From Epiperipatus broadwayi (lineage: Eukaryota > Onychophora > Udeonychophora > Euonychophora > Peripatidae): DNA of 64,000 nucleotides. A program made the position numbers and the translations under genes. The notes below the pieces were generated by a model, which saw only the letters and a list, made by a program, of their open reading frames with translations, was not told the DNA's origin and made no database searches. The stretch lies in the NCBI GenBank assembly GCA_028023455.1, contig JAQFVV010000186.1, positions 1,118,001-1,182,000 of the forward strand. The letters run 5' to 3'. Within the stretch, counting starts at the first letter, position 1; each line of letters begins with the position of its first letter. Of the stretch, positions 37,512 through 50,230 are shown one piece after another.

Positions 37512-37939
37512 GACTTTTTATCTTTTCGACATATATGTATTAAGTGTATCGGTGTTATGAGATAGAGTGGAGAGTGGTGGGTCATGCGAAAGTCTGTGCT
37601 CATATACCCTATATATTACATATATTGATACAGGTATATAACAAGCCTGTATTTCAGTTATTACATAGTAGAGATGCCTGCCCATCCCTTGTATATGTAT
37701 TAAATGGATTATGTCCTGTACATGAGGAGTCAGATTGACTTTAGGTCAACATGGGTGTGACAAGAATCTCAGCCTCAGGGTGACTTTTGAGAATTCCATC
37801 ATCGGATTTTCAACTGAATGGATGGTTGAAGAGTTGGAGGGTGGAATGGATTGAAGCCTGTCCATTAAAGTATGAAGATTGTCTATCTTAATATATATCT
37901 GAGCCCTTATTGCATATATGTGTAAAGATGATAATCTGG

Positions 37940-37983
37940 ACCAACTGATGATTGCTGGCTTAGCATGAAATATGTATATTGGT
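37940..37983 (+). ncRNA. Hammerhead ribozyme motif, unit 2 (best-preserved)
   Basis: ACCAA at 37940-37944 pairs fully with TTGGT at 37979-37983 (stem I). The core CTGATGA is at 37945-37951, a stem II hairpin (TGCT, loop, AGCA) follows, and GAAA is at 37967-37970. Stem III is two base pairs with loop ATGT, and the predicted cleavage is after the A at 37978. This is the order and spacing of a minimal type I hammerhead. As in unit 1, the closing pair of stem II is T-T; the copies at 42 and 43 kb have G-C there. Confidence 0.75.
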
Positions 37984-38639
37984 GATTGTTTATTTTTTCG
38001 ACATATATGGGTTCAAGTGTGTCAGTGTTATGAGATAGAATGGAGAGTAGTGGGGCGTGTAAAAGTTTGTGCTCATATACCCTATATATTAAATATATGT
38101 TAAAATAAGAGCAATTCTCTATCCTTATACTATCTCTTCAGAAAAATTAGTTCAAAACTTTTAGTTAGAATAATAAAATAGAGTTAATGATTAATGTATA
38201 TTTGCTTTATTTCCAGTTTTGAATCTAAAGCCTCAGCAATAAAAGCAAAACGCTGTTACTAATGGGGGGGTGGGTGGAGTGAGAATTTAATTTTAGTAAT
38301 ATTTTGTAATCACTTAATTCTCAAGATTAGTACAGATAGCATTAGAGTAAAGAGTTGTTTTTATTTTATTAATATCAATGCATGACATCACCAATATAAA
38401 ATGATACTGGTGGCAGTTGATTTTAGATATGTTCAACATTGAAACACATGTGTGGAGGAAAGCCACAGTAAATCACTTCTGTATTCTATATTGTAAATCA
38501 AAAAAATGCACGCTGCAATAGTTAGAGGAGGATACCTCAGGTTTAAAAAAAATTAGCATTCTACTGAAAAAAATATTTGCTACTACTATTGGTTTAAATT
38601 TAGCCATTTAAATGTCTTATTGCTAAAGTCATAATGATA

Positions 38640-39035
38640 AAAGGAAATAATCCACAAATAGACTACAACTGAAACCTGAAGTGGATGAACTATGAATAAA
38701 AAAATGATGTGGCAGTACTGAAATGGATTAGTGAATATTGATGTCTTAGCAATTAGGGAAGAAAGGTGGATATAATTTTCAGATCAAGGGCAAAAAACAA
38801 AATGGTATGATTTTCATTACTAAGAAACATTCGGTAAGATTATTAAATGAATACATATAATTATGTGAATGATCAATTAATGTAATTTCAGCTTCCTAAA
38901 TATCCATTGATATTATTTTATGTTCCAACATCTCACACAAGTGAAAAAGAAATTAAAAGATTTTATGGTCAAATGTAGAAAAAAAATGGCCAATTACTGA
39001 TTTCTTGATTAGTAATTGGAGACTACATCCCTTCT
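38640..39035 (+). pseudogene. RTE LINE (family B-like) endonuclease relic
   Basis: Plus-strand frames show a block like LKWISEY-CLSN, then FYVPTSHTSEKEIKRFYGQM and WLVIGDY. In RTE endonucleases the matching blocks are INIDVLAISE, YAPTSxxSEEEIExFY and the catalytic GDxN region. Many stops and shifts are present. It may belong with the family B fragment at 28995-29600. Assignment rests on motif order only. Confidence 0.55.
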
Positions 39036-39049
39036 CATTTGTCTTTTTA

Positions 39050-39440
39050 TCCAAATTTACCTATTATGTTTTCTTCTTTCAAATATTTTCAATTCTAGCA
39101 TTAATATTTTCCATGACAATTTAAAAATATTATTTGTTCCTTTCAAAAGTATTTTGCATATTTATATAAGAGTTATCCAGATTCCGATTAGAATGGGAAT
39201 TTGTTAAAGCACAAACCTGAATTATTTTGATAATTTCCTTCATATATCAGCACTGTTTATAATGTTTATACATTAACTTTTAATTACAACAAATCTCTTC
39301 AAATTACATTTCCAATTTTTTTGCTAACGTAACAAACTACTGGATTACATTTTAATTTGATTAGTTTTTAATCTTTCTTTCTGATTTCTATGCCCCATTT
39401 AATATAGAACAATTCTTCCAATTTTAATTCATATTTTCTT
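39050..39440 (-). pseudogene. RTE LINE (family A-like) endonuclease relic
   Basis: On the minus strand, LKLEELFYIKWGIEI and a KLIKLKCN block resemble the KLEEELSCIKRDII and TIDLKSGH stretch of the element at 58.2 kb. Further on, complements of FHDNLKILFVPFKSILHIY match the antisense of 58540-58620. It abuts the plus-strand family B relic at 38640-39035, tail to tail. It is heavily decayed. Confidence 0.55.
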
Positions 39441-40599
39441 ATTTGAGTATGACTTCATATTACATGCAGATAAATTAAAAGATTATCTTCAAATGGCATC
39501 TTAATACAAGATCTAATAATTCCTAGCATGTCACCATTATAAATATTGTTAGTAGATTTAAGCCTGTGGGGATTGAAAGACATCTTTTTTTCTAATTTGT
39601 CATAAAAAATTAAAATATTTATTCTTATACATAGCTGACAGAGATATAGTTACTTCACTTTAAATTATTATGCATTAAACTATGTGTATTTAATATTTAT
39701 GAAAATATGCAGAAACATGTATTTATTCTGCCACCATAAAAATCCACCTCATTCATCAGGCTTTTAAGATCATGATGTTTTGCTGAACTCAAACTCAGAG
39801 TCCAAAACTGGTAAACTTTTTATAATATCCTGAGTCAGTTAATGAGCAATCTATCAACACTTCTTTTATATGTAATTATTTATATGGCTACAAAACAAAG
39901 TGTATAAAGTTAATATTAGGAAATTGTTTATGCAATTCCTTCACGAATTCAAAGGGCTTATTTTGGTTATCTAATACAATGTTGACAATTTTAATAAAAT
40001 TAAAGGTAAAGATAATCAGAATTAATAAATATTATTTATTTTCAGGGGAATATGTTGTATGTGTGTGAATATATAAATGTGGAAGCCTTGTGTACAGAGT
40101 TCTTTCAACTGCTTGTCATACATGTGATCTGGATTTAAATCTTGACTGAGCAAAGTTGAGATTTTTAAAAAAGTTTAAATGAAGCGCTCAATTAAGATAT
40201 TCAATTAATCTAGCTAACATTCATTATTTATCAATAAATTAACATCTTGCTACTTTTAGCTAATAAAAAGAAGAATTCATTCAAATCCTTCTTACACTTG
40301 GTAATTTCCAAGCCTAGTGGTAATGTTATTTCTTTCAGTGTTGGAGAAGTATTTGCTCTGCAATTGATTATTTAAAAACATTTTACATATATATATATAT
40401 AATTAAGAGACTGATTTATAATAGTATATGTTAGATCATTTTAAGAAAATTACGTGCATAAAAAAAATCTGATAAAAAGAAGAGAATTATAATTAGATAA
40501 AAGTAAACTAGATCAGGATATATTTTAATAAATTGTTTTGATGAAGATATTAAAATAGTGGTCATAAGATAGTAAACATAATAACATAAAGATCATAGG

Positions 40600-41280
40600 T
40601 ACATTTCCTTTTAATAGTAAGTTATTTTTTACCAAAAACATTCCACCCAAGTTTAATTCTATGATTAACTTAATCTATTATATTTCCATCTGCATTAATA
40701 ATCAGCCAAAAGTAATTGTAGATATCATCCTATTTTAACTCTTGATAATCAATATTTATTTTCTTTTTCTAACAAAATTTATTGAACTTACTTTAATTTG
40801 TTTAGCATTTATCTTTAATCCCATTTTCTTAAATTTTTATTTACCATTGCCAGACTCACTCCACTCACAACATTGCCACCTCTGATAAATACAATAATGA
40901 TTAGTACTAATCCTATTTTGTGGTTTTCATCTAATAATTATTATAACATTTCTGGATGATCTGAAGCATTACTTGCAAAAAACAAACACATTACTTTACA
41001 AAATTCAGATGACTTTCCTAGTTTCTAGTTTAATCTATAAAATACTTATAAAACTGCTGTAAAAAGTTTTGGTGGTATGGAATGATCCTGATATATATCT
41101 CCCTCAATGTTAATCTTAATATTACAATGTAATCTAATCATTGATGTTGCATTTTGGTAAACATTATTGAGAATATGAAAATATCCTAGGTCTACATTTT
41201 GATAAACTAATGCTTTAATTATTATAGAAATGCTTATAAAATTGAATGCCTTTTCATAATTTACAAATCTAAACTATAGT
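40600..41280 (-). pseudogene. RTE LINE reverse transcriptase relic
   Basis: Minus-strand fragments KCNINDWITL, KVMCLFFASNASDHPEML, a glycine/valine stretch and NLRKWDKRSMLNKLK follow the order of the RTE palm domain, where the intact element reads FADDVVIFAKNNALELQEML, DESRKVGLKINVKKTKVMFN. The catalytic DD block is lost. Numerous stops. It lies at higher coordinates than the minus-strand endonuclease relic at 39050-39440, the wrong order for a single element, so they are separate insertions or rearranged. Confidence 0.5.
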
Positions 41281-41335
41281 AACAATTTATATTTTTATAG
41301 ATTTTTTTATATAAATATTTACCAATACTTGGACA

Positions 41336-41707
41336 TGAGAAATACAGAGACTTCAGAAACTTAACACAGAATGGGAGAACTATCTTAAGAATAACAGCAA
41401 AAGAGTGAAAACAAAATTCTTGAATGAAAAAAATAAGTGGGGTTCATTAACATCATTGGAAAGACTGATAGGAAATGGATTGGACAGATTGCTAAAATGA
41501 TGATACTAAAAGGATAATTGAAGTTTTAAATTGAATTCCAAGAGATTATAAAGACTACAAAAGGACCATATTTGAAATGGATAGACAAAATAATGAAGTT
41601 TAATGGTGTGATGTACAGTAAAAAAGTCCGGAATCAGAAAAACTGGATAAACTTGGAGAGATCTTCCTATAGTGAATCAATAACGGATGAAAATGATGAT
41701 AATGATG
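41336..41707 (+). mobile_element. RTE LINE (family A) 3' fragment
   Basis: It begins at GAAATACAGAGACTTCAGAA (as at 62742) and ends with GGAGAGATCTTCCTATAGTG and an AATGATGATAATGATGA tail. It corresponds to the last ~330 bp of the long element. Degraded, with no continuous frame. Confidence 0.7.
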
Positions 41708-42014
41708 AAAGACCATAAAGCAGTACTGAATTTAAACCCATTTTATTTATAGTTGCTATAACACTATATCATTTATTATTTATTGAATATTGGGGATTTT
41801 AAACGATAACCTTATTAATTTAGAAAAAACTTATAAATTCACATTGAATTAACAAATGATATTTATGAATATACACTCGCATACACAAAATATTATATAT
41901 GAAATTTAGTATTATAAATTCTTCTTTATTACACATATACGCACGCATATATATATATATATGAGAGCAACAAGTGAGAAAGAATTTGAATAATATATAA
42001 GTAGAATAAGATTT

Positions 42015-42430
42015 GAAATACAGGCATTCTTATACCTGGAACTTAATTGTAAATATAGGGAATTTGAACACAGACTTTCAAACACCCTTCAACTATCCAC
42101 GCTACCTCAAATCATTGATTCACATGACCACAGACATGTAGAAAAGATAAATAATCACCAATATGCATATTTTGTGCTGAACTAGCACTCATCAGTTGGT
42201 CCATATTATCATCTCCCACACACATATATATAATCAGTGCTCAGTTTATATTAAGATAGCAAATCTTTATACTTTAATGGACAGGCTTCAATTTCCTCCA
42301 ACATCCAACTTGTCAGCCATCCATACCATTGAAAATTTGATGATAGAATGCCCAAATCCCAAGCCAATATTGTTGTTATGCCCATGTTGACTTCAAGTCA
42401 CTCTCACCCCTCATGTATACTGAAGATTGC
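42015..42430 (-). mobile_element. Retrozyme-like repeat, single copy
   Basis: Read on the minus strand it starts with GTATACATGAGGGGTGAGAG and AGTCAACATGGGCATAAC, matching 37717-37755, and proceeds through the shared GACAGGCTTC-type blocks (the plus strand reads AATGGACAGGCTTCAATT) to the hammerhead motif at 42157-42200 and a TACAGGC end. It is one unit long. Divergence from the 37-kb units is visible throughout. Confidence 0.7.
42157..42200 (-). ncRNA. Hammerhead ribozyme motif with one damaged core base
   Basis: On the minus strand: ACCAA, CTGATGA, GTGCT, loop AGTTC, AGCAC, then AAAA where GAAA is expected, a short stem III with loop ATGC, then TTGGT. Stem I (5 bp) and stem II (5 bp) are fully paired. 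The G12 to A change removes a catalytic residue, so cleavage should be lost. The paired G-C closing base of stem II is likely the ancestral state. Confidence 0.7.
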
Positions 42431-43284
42431 TTGAAAGTCTGTGTTCAAATCCCCTATATTTACATATAAGTAGAGTATAAATGAATGTACATATTAATAA
42501 TTATAAATGTAAGGTTTACATATTTTTTATGATAAACCCTGGTTTAAAGTTAAACAACATGTATTTTAAATAAATTATTTCTTAAGAATACAAGTGATGA
42601 GAAAAGTAAAAAAAAAAATACGAGTGGAAAAGGGGGAAAAAATTAAAGTGTATTTGTGAAATTAATCACTACTAAAGTAAAAACTTTTTATGACAGTGTG
42701 ATTTACAAAAATGTACGTAAAAAAAAAAAAAAAAACCTTTCCTTTATCAATATAGTTAACTGCTATTTTTTTCGGAGGGGGGAAGTTCTCTGATAAGATT
42801 ATTAAATGAAAAAGTATATAAAAGGGGGGGGGGGAGGAAAAGATGGTTTTTGTTTGATTTTGAAAAGAAATTTTTGATTTATTCGTCTTGATTCACGGTT
42901 ATTAAATGAATATTTTTCCTACAAGGACTACGATTACTGCCGAAAATAACATAAAACTATTTTTCTCAGATGCTTGTTTCATCTGATAGGAAATATTCAA
43001 ACACAAATCTATCTGATTAGGAAGAATGATAAATTTATCAATATTTTTATAAAAAGAAAATAGTCTGGCTAAAATTATCTCGCACTTAATTATTTCCATT
43101 CTCCATTGCAATCAACTTTAAATTTCCTATTTATAATTGCATCTATAGCATGAAAATAAGATAAATTTCATCCAGGAGAAAAAGCCTCAAAATCTGTCAA
43201 TCTTATAAGCATCTAAAGAGCATAAAACATCACTGCTTATTGATCTGACATAAAGAAATTATTAAGTGTCATCATAATCATTTA

Positions 43285-43475
43285 TTAAAAGCTAATCTGG
43301 ACTAACTGACGAGTGCTGGTTTGGCACTATATTGGTGATTATTTGTCTTTTCGACATGTGTGTGATCAAGTGTATCAGCGGTATGAGATGGCATGGATGG
43401 TTGAGGGTTGTGATAAGTCTGAGTTCAAATCCTCTATATATTATGTATATAAGTGCAGGTATGAAAAGCCTGTAC
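43285..43475 (+). mobile_element. Retrozyme-like repeat, 5'-truncated copy
   Basis: It starts at the hammerhead region (AATCTGGACTAACTGACGAG) and runs through TTTTCGACAT, GTATCAGCGG, GAGTTCAAATCC and AAGTGCAGGTATGAAAAGCC, in the same order as 37461-37650. The motif is broken: the core is CTGACGA, stem II is GTGCT/GGCAC, and the GAAA plus stem III have been deleted, with TTGGT remaining. Confidence 0.65.
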
Positions 43476-43736
43476 TGTAGAAAAAAATAATATTTTAAAA
43501 GCCTAAACATAAAGGTACACTTCATTAAGGATTTGATTATCTCCAACACCATGCAAATCAAGAAAGGCAAATACAAAAGAGGAAACTCAAATATAAGAAC
43601 TTTCTGAACTTTTAAATTTAATTAACGTTATAAAAGAAATGTTTTAGCGATCACATTTATAAAATGGGGTATCCATGATTTTAATTATAAAATCTCATTC
43701 ATCACAAGATAACCATTGCCTTTGCTTCCACAAGCT

Positions 43737-44312
43737 GTTAAAACAGTAGCAAACTTTCCATACAGTAGCGCCACCCAGTGCAAGCCTTAGTAGTCAATGG
43801 ATGCAAAAAAGTTTGGGTATAAAATCTCTACTACTACTGTATGAAGAGTTTTCTACTGTTTTAACAGATTGCACAAGCAAAGGAAATAGTGATCATGTGA
43901 TGATTTAGAGGTTTTATCCCAATCCTTCCCATAGGATGATGGTGACTGTTGTTTTTTGAGAAACAAAGACACCAAAATATGTAGATGCTGAACAGAGTTC
44001 AGATCTATATGACTATACAAGTGAGTGAACTTGGATTGAAAACATTATGGTGTTTTCATCTTGGGCTCATAGCTTGATAATTAACTAAATTGGTAAAAGG
44101 TGACTGCTGGAGGTTTGCATTAAATCATAAGATCACAATGCTCTCAGATACAAGCCTCCTCATTGATGAAAGCCACAAGCTAGAAATTAATTTGGGGATA
44201 TTGGCTGAGTAGGCACTAGATAGGCATCTTAAGCACAAACCTTCTTGTATCCATTGATTAATAAGGTTTGCACTGCATGGCGCTACTGTATGAGAATTTG
44301 CTATGATTTTAA
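43737..44312. mobile_element. Foldback element, same family as 5402-5836
   Basis: The ends ACAGTAGCAAACTTTCCATA, CAGTAGCGCCACCCAGTGCA and, inverted at the right, CTGCATGGCGCTACTGTATG pair over ~65 bp. The interior shares GAGTAGGCACTAGATAGG with the 5.4-kb copy. A nested partial copy of the terminus (TACTGTATGAAGAGTTTT) occurs at about 43840. No coding sequence. Confidence 0.8.
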
Positions 44313-44550
44313 TTGTATTTTGTTTGTGGTGTAAATTTAATTTTCCAACACAGATAAGTTTTAATATTCATTAGTATATTAAAAATTTATTCAAATGAAA
44401 TTTTAAAAAAGATACAATAAATGCTTTAATTTTCAAATTAAAATTTTTTTTCTTATACCATTAATTGAAAATTACCCATTAAAGATATTAGGATAATTAT
44501 TCTAATATATTGTCATATATAAAATGACACTATGTTACTGTTAAGTTATC

Positions 44551-44649
44551 AAGGAATGATTTATTATATATATATATATGGGTCAAATATTTTGAATATC
44601 AAGGAATGATTTATTATATATATATATATGGGTCAAATATTTTGAATAA
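44551..44649 (+). repeat. Tandem duplication, two 50-bp units
   Basis: The unit starting AAGGAATGATTTATTATATA and ending GGTCAAATATTTTGAATA occurs at 44551 and again at 44601, essentially identical, including an internal TA run. Confidence 0.9.
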
Positions 44650-45779
44650 CAAACTAATTGTATTAAAGACATCACCTTTAGGAATAAATATTAAAGGGAC
44701 CATACAAAAAAAAGACATGACAATTTTGATTATATTGGATTAGTAAATGTATATATTTTAAATGGAACATTGTGACTTGTATTAGAGATTTGATATAAAT
44801 CATGAAACACACTCATTTTATATGTGTATTACATAATTTTTTATAAAATACTCACCATTCATCTGAGCATGCACGGAAGTTCATCTTATTAATAGAAATA
44901 ACTTTCATTTTGGTTTGATTTATTGTCTATATAAGTGTGAATTACTATAAATAATAAAAAGTCATATACAACAGCTATATAATATTCTATAAATTTTACT
45001 AGCACAGTGTTTAAATTGTAACTATATAGAAGGTAAACAAACTTCCACTTCAGCACCATTTTAAACAAGATGATAAAACTGTAAGGATACTCTTGCCACA
45101 GCTACAAGATAAAGTCTTCAACGAAATAAGTGACCATCTTATTTCCAAACTCACATGGCAGTTTATGAGCCAATCTTCAGCACATGCATTTGTGCCTTTT
45201 CGAATGTTAGGCATCTATTCTAATGTCAACCAGTTATAGATGCTTACCATTTGAAAATAGCACAAACCATATGTCATATATAATTGTTTATTATTTATAA
45301 TAATTTATAGAACAGGATAATGGATCTCATTAATTTCCATTTTTGATTTTATTAGTATAGAAATAAATATTGATATAAAGTATACCAGCAATAATATTAT
45401 TTGCCTTATTGAGCTATTTAGGATTGATGTTAATTTAATATATTAGCATATTCAAATACGTATGCAAATAATCTGTTAATTTAAACATGATTCAGATAAC
45501 AAAGACACTGATATTGATGTAGCATTATATTGTGCATAATATTTATAAGTATAATGATATGAGTAGAAAATATGATATCCAAATCATCCTGTAGATAACA
45601 AAGCCCTGGCCAATAGTGTAATCTCCATTATAGTCATAAGTATTTAATATTTTTTTGATTTCTAAAATAGAGCACTGTGTGTTGTTTAGTTTATTGTATA
45701 TAAATCCTGATTAAAACAAACAAGATAGATAATTTTAAATAACCATTATTTTAATTAAAGCAGAGAAGAAGATGAATCT

Positions 45780-45806
45780 CTGATGAAGATTGCTGGACAG
45801 TCGAAA
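45780..45806 (+). ncRNA. Hammerhead ribozyme-like motif (Penelope type)
   Basis: CTGATGA at 45780-45786, then a 5-bp stem (GATTG, loop CTGGA, CAGTC) and GAAA at 45803-45806. It is the same design as 23315-23341 on the minus strand. The following bases CTGTAAGG contain a possible GUA cleavage triplet; stem I pairing with the upstream GAATCT is partly lost. An A-rich AATAAAGAAGTTTAAG tail follows. No Penelope coding sequence is adjacent. Confidence 0.6.
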
Positions 45807-46269
45807 CTGTAAGGAAAATAAAGAAGTTTAAGAAAATTTGTTTGCATTGACGTGTATATGAAAGAAGTGTTATATAAAACATTATTTATTAACAGTTAAG
45901 TCAAAGAAGATCATACATTCCATTAAAGTAGGGTTAATAACAGCTTAACCTCAATTTATGAATAATATTATTCTATATTATATATATATATAAGCAGATA
46001 TTACACACATTCGCCTACATATAGTTGCATTATATTTAATGAATATATTGTTAATTATGTTAAAATTAATATATATATAAACAATCGTCTAATTCATTTT
46101 AAAATATTTTAATCGAAATAATAGTAATTTCCATAAGCAAAATATTTAAAATTATAAACTACTCTAAGATATTCATTTGATTAAAATTGCATTTATGTGA
46201 TTATTTAATAATTTTACATTTTAATGCAATATTTAAATGAATATACATAGATCTGTATACGTGACATTT

Positions 46270-46925
46270 GATTCTATAAACATTTTTTCAGTGATTAAAG
46301 CATTGGGTCATTAAGATATAGACCCAGGATATTGTCATATTCTGAAGAATATTTATAAAATGCAACAGCAACAATTACATTACATAATGATACTAGAAAG
46401 GTTAATATTGTGATGGGTGTAATATAGGGTGACTCCATATCTCCAACACTTTTTACAGCAGTGCTGCAAAAAGTATTTTATGGATTAAAATAAGCCAAAG
46501 AAATAAAAGTAAACGGAAATTATTTTAGTCATTTAGATTTTGCAGAAGATGTAGTTGTTTTAGCAAATAATGCTTGAGAGTTTCAGGAAATGTTGCAAGA
46601 GTTATCAGATGAAAGTAAAAAAAGTAGGGCTAAAGGTAAATATTAAAAAGACTAAAGTAATGTTCAATAGATTTTCTCAAAAGATAAAAAGAAAAATTGG
46701 TAATATTGTTAGAAGAGAGGATAATAGATTGATAGTTGAAATCTTGAACTGGATTCCAAGAGATTGTAAAAGATCTATAAAGTGACCACATGTGAGATGA
46801 ATGAAATAAGGAAGTGTTCAGGAGTGCTGTGGAGAAGAAAGGCTAGATATCAGAGTAGATTAAACTTGGAGAGACCTTCATCCTGCAGTGGATTACTAAT
46901 GGTTAAAAATGATAACGATGATACC
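46270..46925 (+). pseudogene. RTE LINE (family A), 5'-truncated and internally deleted
   Basis: The sequence matches the element at 58-63 kb from its ATTCTATAAACATTTCTTCA block (62096) onward: an ATATAGACCCAGGA block, GACTCCATATCTCCAACAC, a catalytic region reading FAED in place of FADD, then MLQELSDESKKS and NIKKTKVMFN. About 300 bp covering the YLGQIINTD and GSETWTL blocks are missing near 46700, where the text jumps to NIVRREDNR. It ends at the family tail near 46925. It keeps the GGTGACTCCATATCTCCAAC segment that the long element has lost at 62240. Confidence 0.75.
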
Positions 46926-47973
46926 TATTGTATAAGAATATTCATTTTAAATAATTACATTTTTACTTTTGTTTTAAAAGTAATTAATTTTTATATTATT
47001 ATTATTATTAATATTTAAAATAAAGCAATATTATATAGAACAAAGGTTACATAATAATGTCAAACTAATAAATAATTAGGATTATGGTATAAGAGGGAGG
47101 ACATCTTTTCATTCTTACAATATGGTTTGTCATACATTAATAATTATTGTCTTATATTTGCTTCATGACCTCCTGGGATATTTTAATCCTATCATAAATC
47201 TATAATGTACAGCTTTGAACAGCTCATTCTATTATAAAGGATGAGGATATTTAAAATCATTCCAATCATTTATAGCATGTAAGGCCCTACAGTATTGCTA
47301 ATCTCTATCCATTCAAATGTCTAAATGCTTTGGTGCATACAAATGGTCTGTAACGTTTCAAATATTCTTATAATTAATGAAATAAATTTAAAATATCTAA
47401 GTTATTGCACCAATAATGGTTCATTATGCATTTAAAACTGATATACACGATTGCATTACTGTATAAAAAAAATTATCAAAGTTTACAAATTAAACATTTT
47501 GATCACAAAAGTAATATTTTATAAAAGTAATTAATGTTATAATATACATTTGATACCGTTTATTTCCATAGTTTATTTGTAATGATTCTTTTTCCAAATA
47601 ATTACTAAATGTGTTACAATTAAAATTAAAAAATCCAAGTTTAGAAAAAGAAAATATTCAATGATGAAAATATCTTATTCCTTAATTTTTATATCCTATA
47701 AAAAAAAAGTACTACACTAAGTTACTTTGTAAATCACTACATAAAATATTTAATAAATAATGTTATGATTATTACAATTGTAGTATTTCTTAATACAAGA
47801 TATAGCATTAAATCGTTATGCAAGTATTGAACATATCACATTTTAAACTTTAAAACTTTCAAATTATTGTGTGATCTCTGTTACAAATCTAAAATATAGG
47901 GTTTCCTAAGGAAAAATAGTTATTTTTGCAAATCATTATATTATGAAAACATTTTACAACTTGGTTTACTAAC

Positions 47974-48144
47974 CTCTAAAACTGTTCCATCTTCCATTTG
48001 TCTTACTTTGTCTACTGCAAATGCAATGATAAAAAAAATAGGAGCCAATGCCATCAACCAGCCAATAAAATCTGCCCATATGGGATAAGTATAGCCTCCA
48101 TAAGTCGCAGGTTTGTATTCTACCCAGTTGAATAATAAAATAAA
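47974..48144 (-). CDS. SLC6 neurotransmitter transporter exon: TM11-TM12
   Basis: A 57-codon exon, open throughout, with an acceptor TTTTTAG and donor GAG|GTTAGT on the minus strand; both ends are phase 0. It encodes FILLFNWVEY (end of TM11), KPATYGGYTYPIWAD (external loop, with the family's typical YxPxTYxxYxYPxWA pattern), FIGWLMALAPIFFIIAFAV (TM12) and DKVRQMEDGTVLE (start of the cytoplasmic tail). It is a plasma-membrane sodium/chloride-coupled symporter of small amino acids or amines. The joined WKFISPITLI with FILLFNWVEY across the intron gives an uninterrupted TM11, which strongly supports both splice choices. The substrate cannot be read from this part, since the binding residues lie in TM1, 3, 6 and 8. 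Confidence 0.93.
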
Positions 48145-50120
<1,976 letters not shown>

Positions 50121-50230
50121 TATTAATGTTATTGGAGATATAAATTTCCAGGCAGAACTCCATATAAAACGCCATAACCTACTTCGTTTGCCAATCATGG
50201 TTTCAATATCATCACAAAATCTGTCAGCAC
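50121..50230 (-). CDS. SLC6 neurotransmitter transporter exon: intracellular loop 5 and start of TM11
   Basis: The 110-nt exon starts after the acceptor TTCTTATAG with two bases of a split glycine codon, then encodes ADRFCDDIETMIGKRSRLWR and continues with FIWSSAWKFISPITLI, ending at the donor ATA|GTAAGA. The G-x-x-RFCDDI-x-x-MIG block is the conserved loop between TM10 and TM11 of SLC6 transporters, and WKFISP begins TM11. The phase-1 start means the previous exon must end in G completing YG|ADRFC, a usual split in this family. A two-residue-longer WRFIWSSAW stretch sits where many relatives have WRxCW. No earlier exon was recognised in the remaining 13.8 kb. Confidence 0.93.

Larger units (their letters stand above)
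37265..38096 (+). mobile_element. Retrozyme-like tandem repeat carrying two hammerhead ribozymes
   Basis: Two partial direct units align at a constant 472-bp offset (for example CAGGGTGGCCTTTGAG at 37305 and CAGGGTGACTTTTGAG at 37777). Each contains a type I hammerhead motif, at 37468-37511 and 37940-37983. There is no coding capacity. Metazoan retrozymes are non-autonomous retroelements made of tandem units that each carry a hammerhead, spreading through self-cleaved circular RNA; the layout here fits. Related single copies are at 42015-42430 (minus) and 43285-43475 (plus). The units have diverged by point changes, so the insertion is not new. Confidence 0.7.
35745..47973 (-). other. Transporter intron, ~12.2 kb, repeat-filled
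   Basis: The intron is bounded by a GTTAGT donor (47973 downward) and a TTACAG acceptor (ending 35745). It contains, from the low-coordinate end, a hairpin, a 117-bp tandem duplication, the hammerhead-bearing repeats, RTE fragments in both orientations, a foldback element and a Penelope-type hammerhead motif. Stretches not listed separately (for example 39441-40599, 44649-45770, 46926-47973) are AT-rich with nothing recognisable. Confidence 0.8.

Noticed and set aside
39050-41280. A single minus-strand RTE element spanning both endonuclease and RT relics
   Set aside because: The domain order would be reversed (RT 5' of endonuclease on that strand), so they were kept as separate fragments.
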